Below, piece after piece: positions 34,501 through 40,700 of a stretch of DNA of 64,000 bases (the first letter of the stretch is position 1; each line of letters begins with the position of its first letter). The DNA comes from Desmodesmus armatus (Eukaryota > Chlorophyta > Chlorophyceae > Sphaeropleales > Scenedesmaceae), in assembly GCA_007449985.2 (NCBI GenBank), contig VIIQ02000033.1:62001-126000 (forward strand), written 5' to 3'. The notes under the pieces were generated by a model, which saw nothing but the letters and a program-made list of their open reading frames with translations, was not told where the DNA came from and did not search any database. A program made the translations under genes and the position numbers.

Positions 34501-37176
34501 ATGGCACACACGGGCCCTAAGAGTCAGCGACCTAGAGCCCGCAGCAACCATCACAACTATCGTCATTCACAGTTGGTGCCCCGGGGAGTCGAGACTGTGA
34601 CGCCTCGCCTGAGGTGGAAGTGCGTTCAAGCTTCGTGCCACCGCAAACCTTTGCACAGGCTGTGCCGTGACCGCACCTTGACAGCAACCAGTGGGAGTAC
34701 CTTCCACTCCGGTGGCAGTGTTGTTAACAAGCCGCCAGGATTGTAGCTGATATCCAGCCACTGTAAGTTGCGCATAAACTGCAAACTGCTTGATTTGGCT
34801 TCTGACCAGCTGCAGTTGCGGCACTGGAAGTGTGTAAGGTCCATCCCAATGTATGGGGGCTCTCCAAGAAGCCATGTTGCGGGCAAAGGGACTGCAAAGC
34901 AACAAAACACTTGCATCTTCAGTCCACTGCTGCAGGGACCATGCAATGCCAGGCATGCTATAGCGGCAGCACCAGCAAGCCATCCCGGATGGATACAAGT
35001 TGGGCCTGACAGTATCCCTGGCAGCTTCTGGGTGCATGCTATCTTAGCAGCACACAGCAGTATCTTTAACATCAGCGCATGCTGCCCTTCAATCCATGCA
35101 AACTTTGCACCTGCAAAAAGGCTCTTTGCCTAGGCTAGTACACTTGATCTGATCAAGCACAACTTCAACTAGCAAGCACCCCCACCCTTACCGGTGATGA
35201 TTGTAGTGTAGTTGGAGTCAGACAGGTCCAGGTATCGCAGGCCTGTCATGTTTCCCCATTCAAGGGGCCAGAAGACAGGCGCAGGATGTGGCTGCCAGCG
35301 CGTGTGTGACAGGTCCAGATGCTCCAGCACCTGCAAGTTTCCCCAGGCTGAGGGGAGTGTCCCTGCGGCAATGCATTGAGACAAATGCGGCCTTGTCATC
35401 TTGAGACAGATTTCGAACATGTCAAGGAGCACGAGTGAAGAAGCAAAATGACCTTGAGCACGTGATGAGGCATTGATGCAAACAGAATGTGAAACACTGC
35501 GCAGGTGCCATGCAAGGGACAAATCTTTTTGCCCCATGCCAAGTGAGCGAAGGTGGAGGCAGCTCTGCTGGGACGCGCCATTCACTGCAAGACTTCAAAG
35601 TTTCGCATGGCAAGTGGAGCCCTGTGTGCCCACCTGCTAGAGAGGTGTTGGACAGTGTGAGCTCTGTCAACTGCGATAGCTGGCCCCAACAGTCCGGCAA
35701 GACACCTGTGATGCAAGGCAGACAATGCACAGCCTGGCGTATTGACCACCATGCGGCACGCTCTCACATACAGCACCACCACTGCATGCCCAACATCGAA
35801 ATGTGCTGTGGTATGCAAGCCATAATGTGGCACACGTTTCCCGGCCAACCGTGAGGTGACAGGCTGTACCATTGAGAGCATAAAAACTGCTTTGGGGTGT
35901 TCAGCATGCATTGTGTAGTCACAGCTGCTCGTGCCGGCCCTCGTCCAGCAGTGGCTATGCTGTGATGCCATAGGGCATGATGCCCAAAGCTTGCAATGCT
36001 GCTCAGACTTCCATATCGAATAGCTCACCCTCAATCCCGGGGTTGCCTGAAAGGTCAAGCACCCGGAGTCCTGTCATGTTGGTGCACAGCGCGTCCAGCC
36101 CTGCCTGCCAGTCGCCTGTGACAGCACCAAGCAAACATTGTTGGTGGCACCAAACCCAGCACCCAAGTCACTGGCAGCACCTACAGCCATTGACCTTATG
36201 CCACCAAAGCAACTGCCTATGCCTGCCTTGTTCCTGTGCGCTGACGCATCATAGTCAGATCCCAGCTGCAGATTTGATCCTGTTGTCATGTGCATGCCAT
36301 GCTACCTCTGAGCATGATACATGCTGGTCTGTGCAAAGGCTGCTGCTGCAGTTCAACTGCACCACACCGACAAAAGCTCCAAGGCAGGGCATGGCGCACA
36401 GCCTGCTGTCAAGCCTCACCTTGCAGCTGGTTGTTAGCAAGTCTGAGCGTGTGCAATGCTGTCCTGGCCAGGCCTGGCGGCAGATCGCTGCCTGTCAGCT
36501 GGTTGTTACTCAGGTCCAGCACATGCAGCTCCGTCAAACCCACTGCGGAACACGAACACAGGTGACGCATGCACGGTGCAACAAGGGTGCACAACTGCTG
36601 GCTGTGCTAGGTGAAGACTGGCCATCACCAATTGAATGCAACTGTTGTGTGCCCCCCACTGGACAGTCTGCGAGCTCAGCTGCATGCAGCAGCAGTGGCA
36701 CTGTCTGCTGCTTCAGTTACCGTTGCACAGCTGGCAATAGTGTGGTACAACACTCACCAAGGGCAGGTACAGGGCCTGCAAGATTCTTGCCAACAACAGC
36801 CAGCTCACAGACACGCTGGAGCAGGTTTTGGTCCTGACAGCATTTCACATGGCTCCACTCTCCACCTGCAGTTCAAGGTGCAGGCTGTTAGAGCGGTGCC
36901 GCTGCTGAGTGCATGTCATGTGCAGGCAACAATGACATGCAAACACAGCTCACCTGCTGTCACACCACAAGGTTTATCCCCGGCCCAGCCTTCTGCAATG
37001 AATCCATACTGCTGTTGGAATTGTAGCAAGACTGCCGCGTCATCTGCTTGTGTCAGTGCTGCTGCCGCTGTGCATTGCAGGATGCTGCAGCCCAGCACCC
37101 CCAGAACTACCACAGCTGCCCTCTTAATGTTGATCTGGATAGCATACTGCATCCCACAATGCAGTCTGGCAACCAT
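1..37176 (-). CDS. Giant modular LRR / Ig-like / polycystin-like membrane receptor (partial, 3' end outside window; disrupted allele)
   Basis: I placed 66 exons. From 5': 36954-37176, 36758-36865, 36420-36542, 36029-36115, 35634-35705, 35192-35362, 34677-34891, 34245-34414, 33988-34076, 33595-33729, 33002-33348, 32469-32790, 31999-32295, exon 14 (31501-31851 plus 27682-27826, split by a transposon); later exons are listed in the block entries. Coding length is about 19.2 kb (about 6,400 aa). Intron phases agree at every junction except 20503/20399, and exon 45 contains a frameshift. Order: signal peptide, about eight LRR modules, Ig/filamin-like repeats, Ala-rich region, DUF5011-like folds, REJ-like region, coiled coil, start of a TOP-like domain. 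LRR ectodomain plus Ig folds plus REJ plus polycystin is the polycystin-1 plan; the channel itself would lie beyond base 1. Role inferred: surface or ciliary receptor-channel. Alternative: two or more adjacent LRR genes, which the in-phase splicing argues against. Confidence 0.65.
1789..1814. repeat. (GCAT)n self-complementary microsatellite
   Basis: About six GCAT units in the intron between exons 62 and 63 of the giant gene; the repeat is its own reverse complement and could extrude as a cruciform. A shorter copy is at about 9521-9536. Confidence 0.8.
1901..3201 (-). other. Exons 61-62: last Ig-like fold and REJ-like helical region
   Basis: Exons 2942-3201 and 1901-2791. Exon 62 starts ACPLCDLDALSASGSCMP and completes an Ig-like strand pair (GVYLLTYSVVNEDGNIAS). 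It then becomes a long helical stretch (YSAVASYSQAMDTVSALQNK, VNLKHSLAALDEILSSI) interspersed with RRQLLST and GRRLLQSS. The position between Ig repeats and the channel, and the helical character, match the REJ/GAIN-side region of polycystin-1-like proteins, but no diagnostic motif or GPS cleavage site was recognised. Confidence 0.45.
3557..6668 (-). other. Exons 56-60: DUF5011/HYR-like Ig folds
   Basis: Exons 6112-6668, 5070-5885, 4647-4836, 3980-4450 and 3557-3698. DUF5011-like (Ig-fold, bacterial-surface-type) signatures are clear: DTTPPVITLLG followed by RFVDPGARVYDN and ITYTARDAAGNQAVPLRRYV in exon 56; DKTPPKLVMLG followed by WQDPGATAVDAVDGDLTSSI and YYVEDKSKNAAPVARRLVRI in exon 57. A third is partial, across exons 57-58 (PPSPPTIALAVPG, later EPGEYNITFSVTSSSGLSAS). 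Exon 59 holds another degenerate copy (PPEIILNDILGSSPVV). The exon 58-59 intron has a GC donor. Confidence 0.6.
6766..8424 (-). other. Exons 53-55: RRLL-type motifs, Ala/Ser-rich stretch and unassigned beta segment
   Basis: Exons 7628-8424, 7080-7492 and 6766-6912. Exon 53 (797 bp) contains two basic motifs, AQRRLLSAD and SARRRLQAT. About 130 residues dominated by Ala follow, with scattered Ser, Asn and Gln, probably a helical spacer, ending in a more ordered C-terminal part (DYAVEDLPAFVTLDVPPLPP). Exon 54 is Ser/Thr-rich with alternating hydrophobics (TYDFSVTSSTLDTYTAIITI). I do not recognise the domain. Confidence 0.5.
10390..10426. repeat. Perfect 14-bp inverted repeat (hairpin) in an intron
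   Basis: Arms AAACTAGATGACAG (10390-10403) and CTGTCATCTAGTTT (10413-10426) around a 9-nt loop, in the intron 10179-10471 of the giant gene. Confidence 0.85.
10723..10775. repeat. Two tandem 26-bp copies in an intron
   Basis: 10723-10748 and 10750-10775 are identical (starting CAACTGAACTGTCAGTCATG), one base apart, in the intron 10701-10884. Confidence 0.85.
11465..14048 (-). other. Exons 43-47: eighth LRR module, with a frameshift in exon 45
   Basis: Exons 13867-14048, 13371-13676, 12570-13109, 11967-12241 and 11465-11708. Exon 43 repeats the CLCG linker (NNTCLCGSVPIPFLDPYL), matching exon 38. Exon 44 is the LRRNT (LLALRATV, later CNAFGITCENGRV). Exon 45 holds LRRs but changes frame near 12763: upstream reads LTKLVFEDVRGLS, downstream the next frame reads RALPSSWVTGFTNLTVLQL. 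Adding one base would give 541 bp and the phase 2 end needed by exon 46 (RLIELSLANNSLQGNL). Exon 47 ends the LRR region near GTWC. Confidence 0.6.
12493..12569. repeat. Hairpin insertion flanked by a 10-bp direct repeat at a splice donor
   Basis: GTATTCTTAC occurs at 12493-12502 and 12560-12569. The intervening 57 bp is partly self-complementary (ACTGTTAC...GTTCAGG...CTGAAC...GTAACAGT). The right copy contains the donor of exon 45 (GTAAGAATAC on the minus strand). The arrangement looks like a tiny MITE with its target duplication. Confidence 0.5.
14247..16480 (-). other. Exons 38-42: seventh LRR module
   Basis: Exons 16039-16480, 15706-15842, 15203-15513, 14685-14936 and 14247-14529. Exon 38 opens with NPCLCGGAPEWLAPFLD, then an LRRNT (LLLLKAAAVNVQTT, STWRGSVPPC, later CNWRYIECRDRRV). 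Exons 39-42 hold LRRs (LEVFDLWGNQVLGGTLPWEY, LRAFELGNTQLSGAIPSAY, LTMLDLSSNQLTGVIPPDL, VFSLDLSANRLSGTLPDAW). Exon 41 ends at TLYG and joins TLPPSLL in exon 42 through a phase 1 intron inside the glycine codon, the commonest junction type in this gene. Confidence 0.6.
16726..18896 (-). other. Exons 33-37: sixth LRR module
   Basis: Exons 18781-18896, 18349-18592, 17921-18187, 17186-17719 and 16726-16951. Exon 33 is the Cys-rich linker starting GLDCGNLTPLVPAG. Exon 34 is an LRRNT (GLLALKAAVSGPSC, later CSWRYLECRDGRV). Exons 35-37 hold LRRs. Exon 36 is the longest LRR exon (534 bp, phase 1-1), with LLELRITNAAMVTGPLPVEW, LQRLELSSMSLTGPL and LRELDLSSNTLNGKLPSWL. Exon 37 has LRSLSLGQNSFTGSIPDSW. The last splice is phase 2 and joins AG to T-GGC, which encodes the start of the CLCG motif in exon 38. 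Confidence 0.6.
19074..20804 (-). other. Exons 28-32: fifth LRR module
   Basis: Exons 20503-20804, 20152-20399, 19673-20036, 19476-19514 and 19074-19340. Exon 28 holds an LRRNT (YQYQLHVWKNSISD, then CNATRPWAGVTC) and the strand NVSGFGLSGPLPPL. Exons 29, 30 and 32 hold LRRs (LLHVNVSFNKLTGSLPTGW, LRVLSLARNNLTGLSHFG, LQQLDLSHNSLRGPLPASW) and the cap CGPVPDAGTC...GTRLG. Exon 31 is only 39 bp (13 codons, phase 1-1). Exon 28 ends in phase 0 while the best acceptor for exon 29 is phase 1. Either a small exon was missed or a second one-base lesion is present. Confidence 0.5.
21004..23884 (-). other. Exons 23-27: end of module 3 and fourth LRR module
   Basis: Exons 23594-23884, 22874-23376, 21914-22268, 21540-21680 and 21004-21273. 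Exon 23 closes the previous module with TGTLPPEWG and a cap ending in NTRLG. Exon 24 starts with a Cys-rich linker (VQNPPDCVSQAPAEDC) and an LRRNT (RARLLQVKAALGNPAFLASW, then WEWVEC), followed by LSALELLDMSHNSIHGSLPE. Exons 25-27 continue with LKLLDVSYNKLYQIP, VQILNVGYNKLTGSLPG and the cap CGLVPSSMPC...GTSL. The intron 22269-22873 holds a GGTACCC-rich repeat tract, annotated separately. Confidence 0.6.
22370..22700. repeat. GGGTA/TACCC-rich tract in an intron
   Basis: Repeated GGGTAC, GGTAGGG and TACCCGGGTACC-type words on both strands within the intron 22269-22873 of the giant gene. The composition is unlike the other introns. It may be a degenerate repeat element; no coding sequence. Confidence 0.55.
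24083..25168 (-). other. Exons 21-22: proline-rich hinge and third LRR module
   Basis: Exon 21 (24651-25168) begins GLDCSTGQPML and contains a hydroxyproline-type hinge with SPPP/SPPPSPPP repeats. An LRRNT follows (GKVLIAWRDSLRAWNNP, then SSWGTGDPCIFSWGGISC) with first strands LTRLRSLGLQ. Exon 22 (24083-24449) holds LRRs LQVLNISYSMLGYSLPAAW, LQILDISHAYVW and LRVLLLGGNRDLFGNLP. SPPP-type repeats are typical of extracellular matrix glycoproteins in volvocine algae, where prolines are hydroxylated and glycosylated. Here they probably form a rigid spacer between LRR modules. Confidence 0.6.
25366..27429 (-). other. Exons 15-20: LRR array following the transposon-bearing exon
   Basis: Exons 27292-27429, 27013-27095, 26635-26760, 26191-26368, 25901-26065 and 25366-25614. 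They carry repeats such as LHGLYLSKANLTGPLPALAN, LQRLSLAGNRVSGSLP, LESLDLSQNNLTGPLPEAW, LEYLDISHNAFNG and LKVLDASHNQLVG. The array closes with the module cap CGVPPAGARC...GTNIG. The donor after this cap splices to LDCSTGQP in exon 21, exactly as GTRLG splices to LDCGNLTP in exons 32-33. Phases: 1-1, 1-0, 0-0, 0-1, 1-1, 1-1. Confidence 0.6.
27823..27826. repeat. Left target-site duplication GATA
   Basis: GATA directly precedes the TGTAG end and matches the right copy at 31501-31504. Confidence 0.75.
27827..27860 (+). repeat. Left end (34 bp) of transposon unit 1
   Basis: Begins TGTAGTGATCTTTTTGATG and is repeated without change at 29420-29453. Its first 26 bp form an imperfect inverted repeat with the right end of the element. 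Confidence 0.85.
28614..28771. repeat. Two imperfect tandem copies (about 80-bp period) inside transposon unit 1
   Basis: 28614-28690 and 28694-28771 both run from CATCAGGGGA through GACAAGAGGAGGGG to a GCATGGTGCACTCCCG box with a few mismatches. No convincing ORF spans unit 1 (27861-29270). The only long frame (28616-29458, minus) looks like a chance frame of Cys/Leu-rich non-coding sequence. Confidence 0.6.
29271..29416 (+). repeat. Right end (146 bp) of transposon unit 1
   Basis: Identical over 146 bp to 31355-31500 by eye; ends AAGAACGCTACA. The identity of this non-coding stretch implies a recent common source. Confidence 0.85.
29420..29453 (+). repeat. Second copy of the 34-bp left end (start of unit 2)
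   Basis: Identical to 27827-27860. It starts three bases (TAA) after the right end of unit 1, giving a head-to-tail junction of the form CTACA-TAA-TGTAG. Confidence 0.85.
29578..30954 (-). CDS. Gln-rich coiled-coil protein carried by the transposon (unknown function)
   Basis: A 458-codon intronless ORF with ATG at 30954 and TAG at 29578, wholly inside unit 2. Residues 1-25 are a short ordered start (MVRILPYGFGRFVEVDEQFL). Residues about 25-290 form a Gln/Leu heptad-rich coiled coil (QLQRQLELSEQRARQLEQLL). Residues about 300-458 are Ser/Gly/Pro/Ala-rich (SPVSAAAFSSSSG). No catalytic motif, DDE triad or zinc finger was seen. It may be a captured host gene fragment, an accessory transposon protein or a fortuitous CAG-repeat frame. 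Base composition resembles the alga's own CAG-rich genes. A poly-T run on the coding strand follows the stop. Expression is unknown. Confidence 0.5.
   Translation of the reverse strand: MVRILPYGFGRFVEVDEQFLTQGSQSQQLQHAEAERAAAQEQASQLQRQLELSEQRARQLEQLLQQAESQQDQLSAEAHQWYELSKLLQDRLQQQSLGQEQQLQQEVTKLQQQLEHSNSRSEQLEQQLQCSQQQLQCAEQQAQQQQLQYNQRERLQLQEQQDQCIQLQFQVIQLQTQVIQVQSQLEQTQQQSQQQQCRLQDQLEATQQSVQPLQQQVRQLQQDLQLSQHQLHEAASMHDQLTAEVQHWYGKACSSQAELRQVQQQHDSMAAELQLWRQWAAQQQQLDAPQQFDSQEAGTPPGYPPLAAPSASSGCSSPVSAAAFSSSSGNSSPVTAFPSGSNSPVSLAPSGNGGWQDDALDDTRSSVMPFVVAPVGGSGDFALVPSPSVSCLALASGGFSGAFVFGGYASAAPQVRSRVGLPFSAAAAAAQPVQLPERTAGGLDQVPWSRSVGGPGPP
31355..31500 (+). repeat. Right end (146 bp) of transposon unit 2 and of the whole element
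   Basis: Second copy of the 146-bp sequence at 29271-29416; its CTACA terminus borders the GATA duplication. Its outer bases create the TAG stop (31496-31498) in the interrupted host exon. Confidence 0.85.
31501..31504. repeat. Right target-site duplication GATA
   Basis: GATA directly follows the CTACA end. Only one GATA is needed to restore the host reading frame (GGG TAT CCC on the minus strand). Confidence 0.75.
31999..33729 (-). other. Exons 10-13: second LRR module with its own N-cap and C-cap
   Basis: Exons 33595-33729, 33002-33348, 32469-32790 and 31999-32295. Exon 10 begins a new LRRNT (MAEWELLAQWNAQS, then LPSWDMG), which exon 11 completes with ACPNSWQHVTCD and a disulphide-rich start. 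Exons 12 and 13 hold clear LRRs (VIRVDLSNNSLTGSF, LQALDLSNNQLSGSL, LRRLELQGNSLTGTIP). Exon 13 ends in the cap CGDVPDGLPC...GTSLG. This cap and the cap-to-next-module splice recur further along the gene, which shows module duplication. Confidence 0.6.
33988..36542 (-). other. Exons 3-9: first LRR array
   Basis: Seven exons: 36420-36542, 36029-36115, 35634-35705, 35192-35362, 34677-34891, 34245-34414, 33988-34076. Exons 3-6 are multiples of three with phase 1 introns on both sides, so each can be gained or lost without shifting frame. They carry plant-type LRRs such as LHVLDLSNNQLTGSDLPPGL, LPDCWGQLSQLTELTLSNTS and LPSAWGNLQVLEHLDLSHT. Exons 7-9 are more degenerate but keep the L-x-x-L-D-I pattern (LQWLDISYNPGG, LRVLDIGDNPAL). 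Introns here run to several hundred bases and show no other coding signal. Expected role: extracellular ligand-binding solenoid. Confidence 0.6.
36758..37176 (-). other. Exons 1-2: signal peptide and first LRR N-terminal cap
   Basis: Exon 1 (36954-37176) has ATGs at 37176 and 37152. Either yields a hydrophobic segment (RAAVVVLGVLGCSI, ending in an Ala run) typical of a secretory signal peptide. It is followed by an LRRNT-like stretch (ADDAAVLLQFQQQYGF, then GDKPCGV). The donor at 36953 is phase 1. Exon 2 (36758-36865) completes the cap with W-S-H-V-K-C and leads into the first LRR strand (VVGKNLAGPVPAL). No longer in-frame upstream exon was found, so I take this as the true 5' end. Which of the two ATGs is used is undecided. 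Confidence 0.6.
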
Positions 37177-37759
37177 CCTTCAGGACAGAACCACCGGAGT
37201 GCCCTGCAGCTGCTGAGTCTGGCCAACTCCTCAGGCCTTGTGGCCTTGTCTACATGACTTGAGAGGCATCAAAAATCACCCATCATTCTTTTGGAATCTG
37301 TACGATAATGATGAAGATACCCATGAGCAGTGGTGTGGGTCATACGCACGACAGCATCAGCGCGCCAAGGATTGATTGATCAAAACTCACAATTGCATCA
37401 CGTGGCAGGACTTGCCCAGTGCAGAACACAGCTGGATGTGTGATACATTCTTTGATGCACCTGATGTGTTCGCTATGTGAGGTCTTGGCTGTCTAGGTTT
37501 CGAACAACTTGTCATCACCGCAGTTCACGAGGAGAATGATAGAATGTTTCTTCCCGATATCGGCAATCATCTTGTGAATGACATCCGCGCTCTGTGAGCC
37601 GTGCTGAACACTGCCTCGAGCAGCAACACTGATTGTGAAAGGCCAGACTGGTACTTTTGTGATCATCATACATCCTGACGTCATGAATATCTTCTACGTG
37701 ACCCAATATAATCTGCAGACAGTGTGTGGCAAGGCTTGTGCATGTGCCTTTTTGCAAGG
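37177..37759. other. Divergent intergenic region
   Basis: Lies between the giant gene's 5' end (minus) and the first recognised exon of the TFIIS-N gene (plus). It should hold both promoters and 5' UTRs, and possibly an undetected 5' exon of the plus-strand gene. I see no clear TATA box, repeat or ORF. Confidence 0.5.
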
Positions 37760-40700
37760 ATGCCACAAGGCCCAGCAGCAGCAGCAGTAGGACAGTACGC
37801 CTGCCACATGCAGCTGGAGGATGCCCTGCTGCCCCCAGGCACCTCTTTCCTGTACCATGAGGAGGTGAGTAATGCACTTGGCTGTCCCAGTGGTATCATG
37901 TCTCCCCAGTCATGTGCCAGCCTTGTAGGCGGGTTTGCTTCACCGTGATGTACAAGGCATAGGCGGGGTGTCTCAGCGTGCTTGCTGTGGGTGCAGGTCA
38001 AGCAGACGGTGGGAGCTAGGAGGGTGCTCAAGGTGTATCTGGTGGACAAGGAGGGAAAGAAGCACCTGGCAGCAACGGGGGAGGACCTGGGTGATGCTCA
38101 CTACCATTACCGCAGCTCCAAACCATTCAGCAGGTTTGGCGCCATCGACTGCCACAACCGCAAGGAGCTGACTCAGTGGTGGGTCGCACCGACTGCAGCA
38201 CAATGCAATCACTTGCAATCAGCTTGTTTGTGCATCATGGGGGACTGTACTGGGGCACTATATGCCAAGCGTGGGTCATCGTGCAAGCAGCCCACCAGGC
38301 ATGACAACCAGCAGCAGCCCAGAAAGTCAGCAGCAGAGTGTGACCACCCGTGATCACTCTTCACCAACCTGCAGCAGTGCAGCTGCATGGAGAAGCTCAC
38401 CACAGCACCTGCTATTTCCACTGTCGTGTCACCGTGATGAATGCAGGCTGGAGATGATCATAGCAGAGACCAGCAACAAGGAGGGGCCACACCTGGATGT
38501 CAGCGAGCAGAACCCTGAGGGCGTGTACTTTACCAGCTACAAGTGAGGCAGGGCACAGACAAGCACACCATATTCTTGTGCTGCAGCTGGTACAGCAGTA
38601 GCTGTGCTGTGCAGACAGCCTGCTGCGGCAGCTGTCGGCTAGCACGGCGCACATGCGCCAGGCAGCTCCAATATCAAATGCAGCAGCAGAGGCAGGCATT
38701 AGGCCGCCAGCTATGACGGTGGGAAGTGCGCCAGCAGTTGGGGCCCACATGGATATTGCTGCATACGTTTGACGGTGTTGTGTGCGCTGTGGCATGCTGT
38801 GGTGTGCCGCACTGCAGGTACGAGCGTGCGCACATGAATGACGGGCGCCGCATCAACCGCTGGTGTCTGGTGGACCAACATGGCAGTGCCCACCTAGCTG
38901 TGATCGGCATCGAGCGCGACACCAAGGACGGCCACTACAACTACAACGCAGTGCGTGGCATGAGTCGCAGTTTGCACAATTTTGCCTGCTTGTTTGCTTG
39001 CCTTTTTGCGCGCCCGTCGCTGCTGGTCCCGTCTGCATGTATAGAAGCGGGTGCAGAGAGGCAAAGCTGGCTCCAAACTGGGGTACATGTCTGGTTCCGC
39101 CCGGCTGAAAGGTGTTCAAATGTTGGCGCAGCATCCTGCAACATGGCAGGAGTACCTCATTCTGAATACAAAGATGTCACCACGCTGGTGTGCTGACTGT
39201 GCGCTGCAGGAGGAGCCGTTTGCCAGCCAGATCCCCTTGCAGTGCAGCAACCAGTCTGGTGTGTTCAAGTGGCTGGAGAAGTGGATCACACACCATGCAG
39301 CCGGAACAGCAGCGGCAGCTGCTGCAGCAGCAGCAAACAAGGGCAATGAGCAGGCACACTCAGGCACAATAAGCACAGGTAAGGGTGACGCATTGCGTAC
39401 TTGTCTCACAAGTAGCCTTTGCTGTGGTGGGGATCCTGCTAGTATGATACAGTGATGGCAGACGTGTTCTAGGAGATTCCATTGGGTCGCTGGCAACACT
39501 TCAGGACAGTAGCTTTGCACACTGAGCAGGATGCTACGTGCGAAGACGCGGCAGCAAATTTTGCGCGGTAGCAGCATCGCTCCAGTGCATGCACGCCTGC
39601 GTGGGTTGCGGCAATGCTAACGACTGAGTTATGTGTGCTGGTCGTGTACATGCAGCCGGCAGTGCTGGTGCCGGATCGGGCGTGGACAGCGCAGGACGCA
39701 AGCCGCCGCTGTTCATCAGCTTGTCAGCCATTCGTGCTGCACGCAAGAGCGCTGCTGCATTGCTTGCTGCCAATGCGACACTGGTGGACTCTGTTGTGAA
39801 GCCAAAACCCAACCCCAAGCCCAAGCCGCAAACGTCAGCGTCAGCAGCAGTGACAAGCCTGCAGGAGACAGCTTCGGGAGCCAAGTCAAAGTAAGTCAGT
39901 GTTGTGCGGGGTTTTGAAATCGTGGGCAGACGACTGCAGGGTGTGCGCGCGTGAGGGTGTGGGCGAGTGCATTGTATGCAACAGCCTGAGGACGGGGGCA
40001 CTCTGGCAACTAATACACGGCGGCGGCTGTCGCATCATGCACACATGCCTGGGTGTCTGCACCTCCTTCCTTGTTTGGCTTGCGCCGTGTTTTGCACTTG
40101 TGAGCTCTGCTCATGCAGTTTTGCGCATTGCCCGTCACCCCCACAAAGTTGCAGCAGCAATATTGCACGCACCTGCAGGCCTGACAATGATTCGCCTGTC
40201 TGGTGTATGCACCTCATCCTGGCATGCACCTCAACTCTTCTGGTGCATTCATGCGCAATTTCTGCATGTCTGCAGGTCTCTGGGGATTGTCCAGCAGAAC
40301 CAGATCAAGAAGGCACGCAAGCTGCAGGAGGATGCAAAGGCAGAGCACGAGCGGCTGGTCACAGGTGAGCGGTTGTTCGGCTGCCGAGGTGCCTGGGGCC
40401 AGCTGGATACTGCTATTTCCAGCAGCAGCAAGGCATCGCCACAGATACGCACATCACATCAGCAGAGGCTATATGATATGCTTTGATGCACATGGAACTT
40501 GGCAAGCGCCACTAGCACCCTCGACCACCTGGGCAACCGGTCCCATTGCATGTTGGCTCCAACTGTGATGTTGTGCAGGCCATTTGACACGGCTTCGCCG
40601 CGCAGCAGCAGCAGAGCTGCACAGCGACAACGCAGCCAAGCAGGTGACGCTGAGCTGGCTGCACGGCAGTTTGACCGGGGACGAGTTTGAAGCTCTGAAC

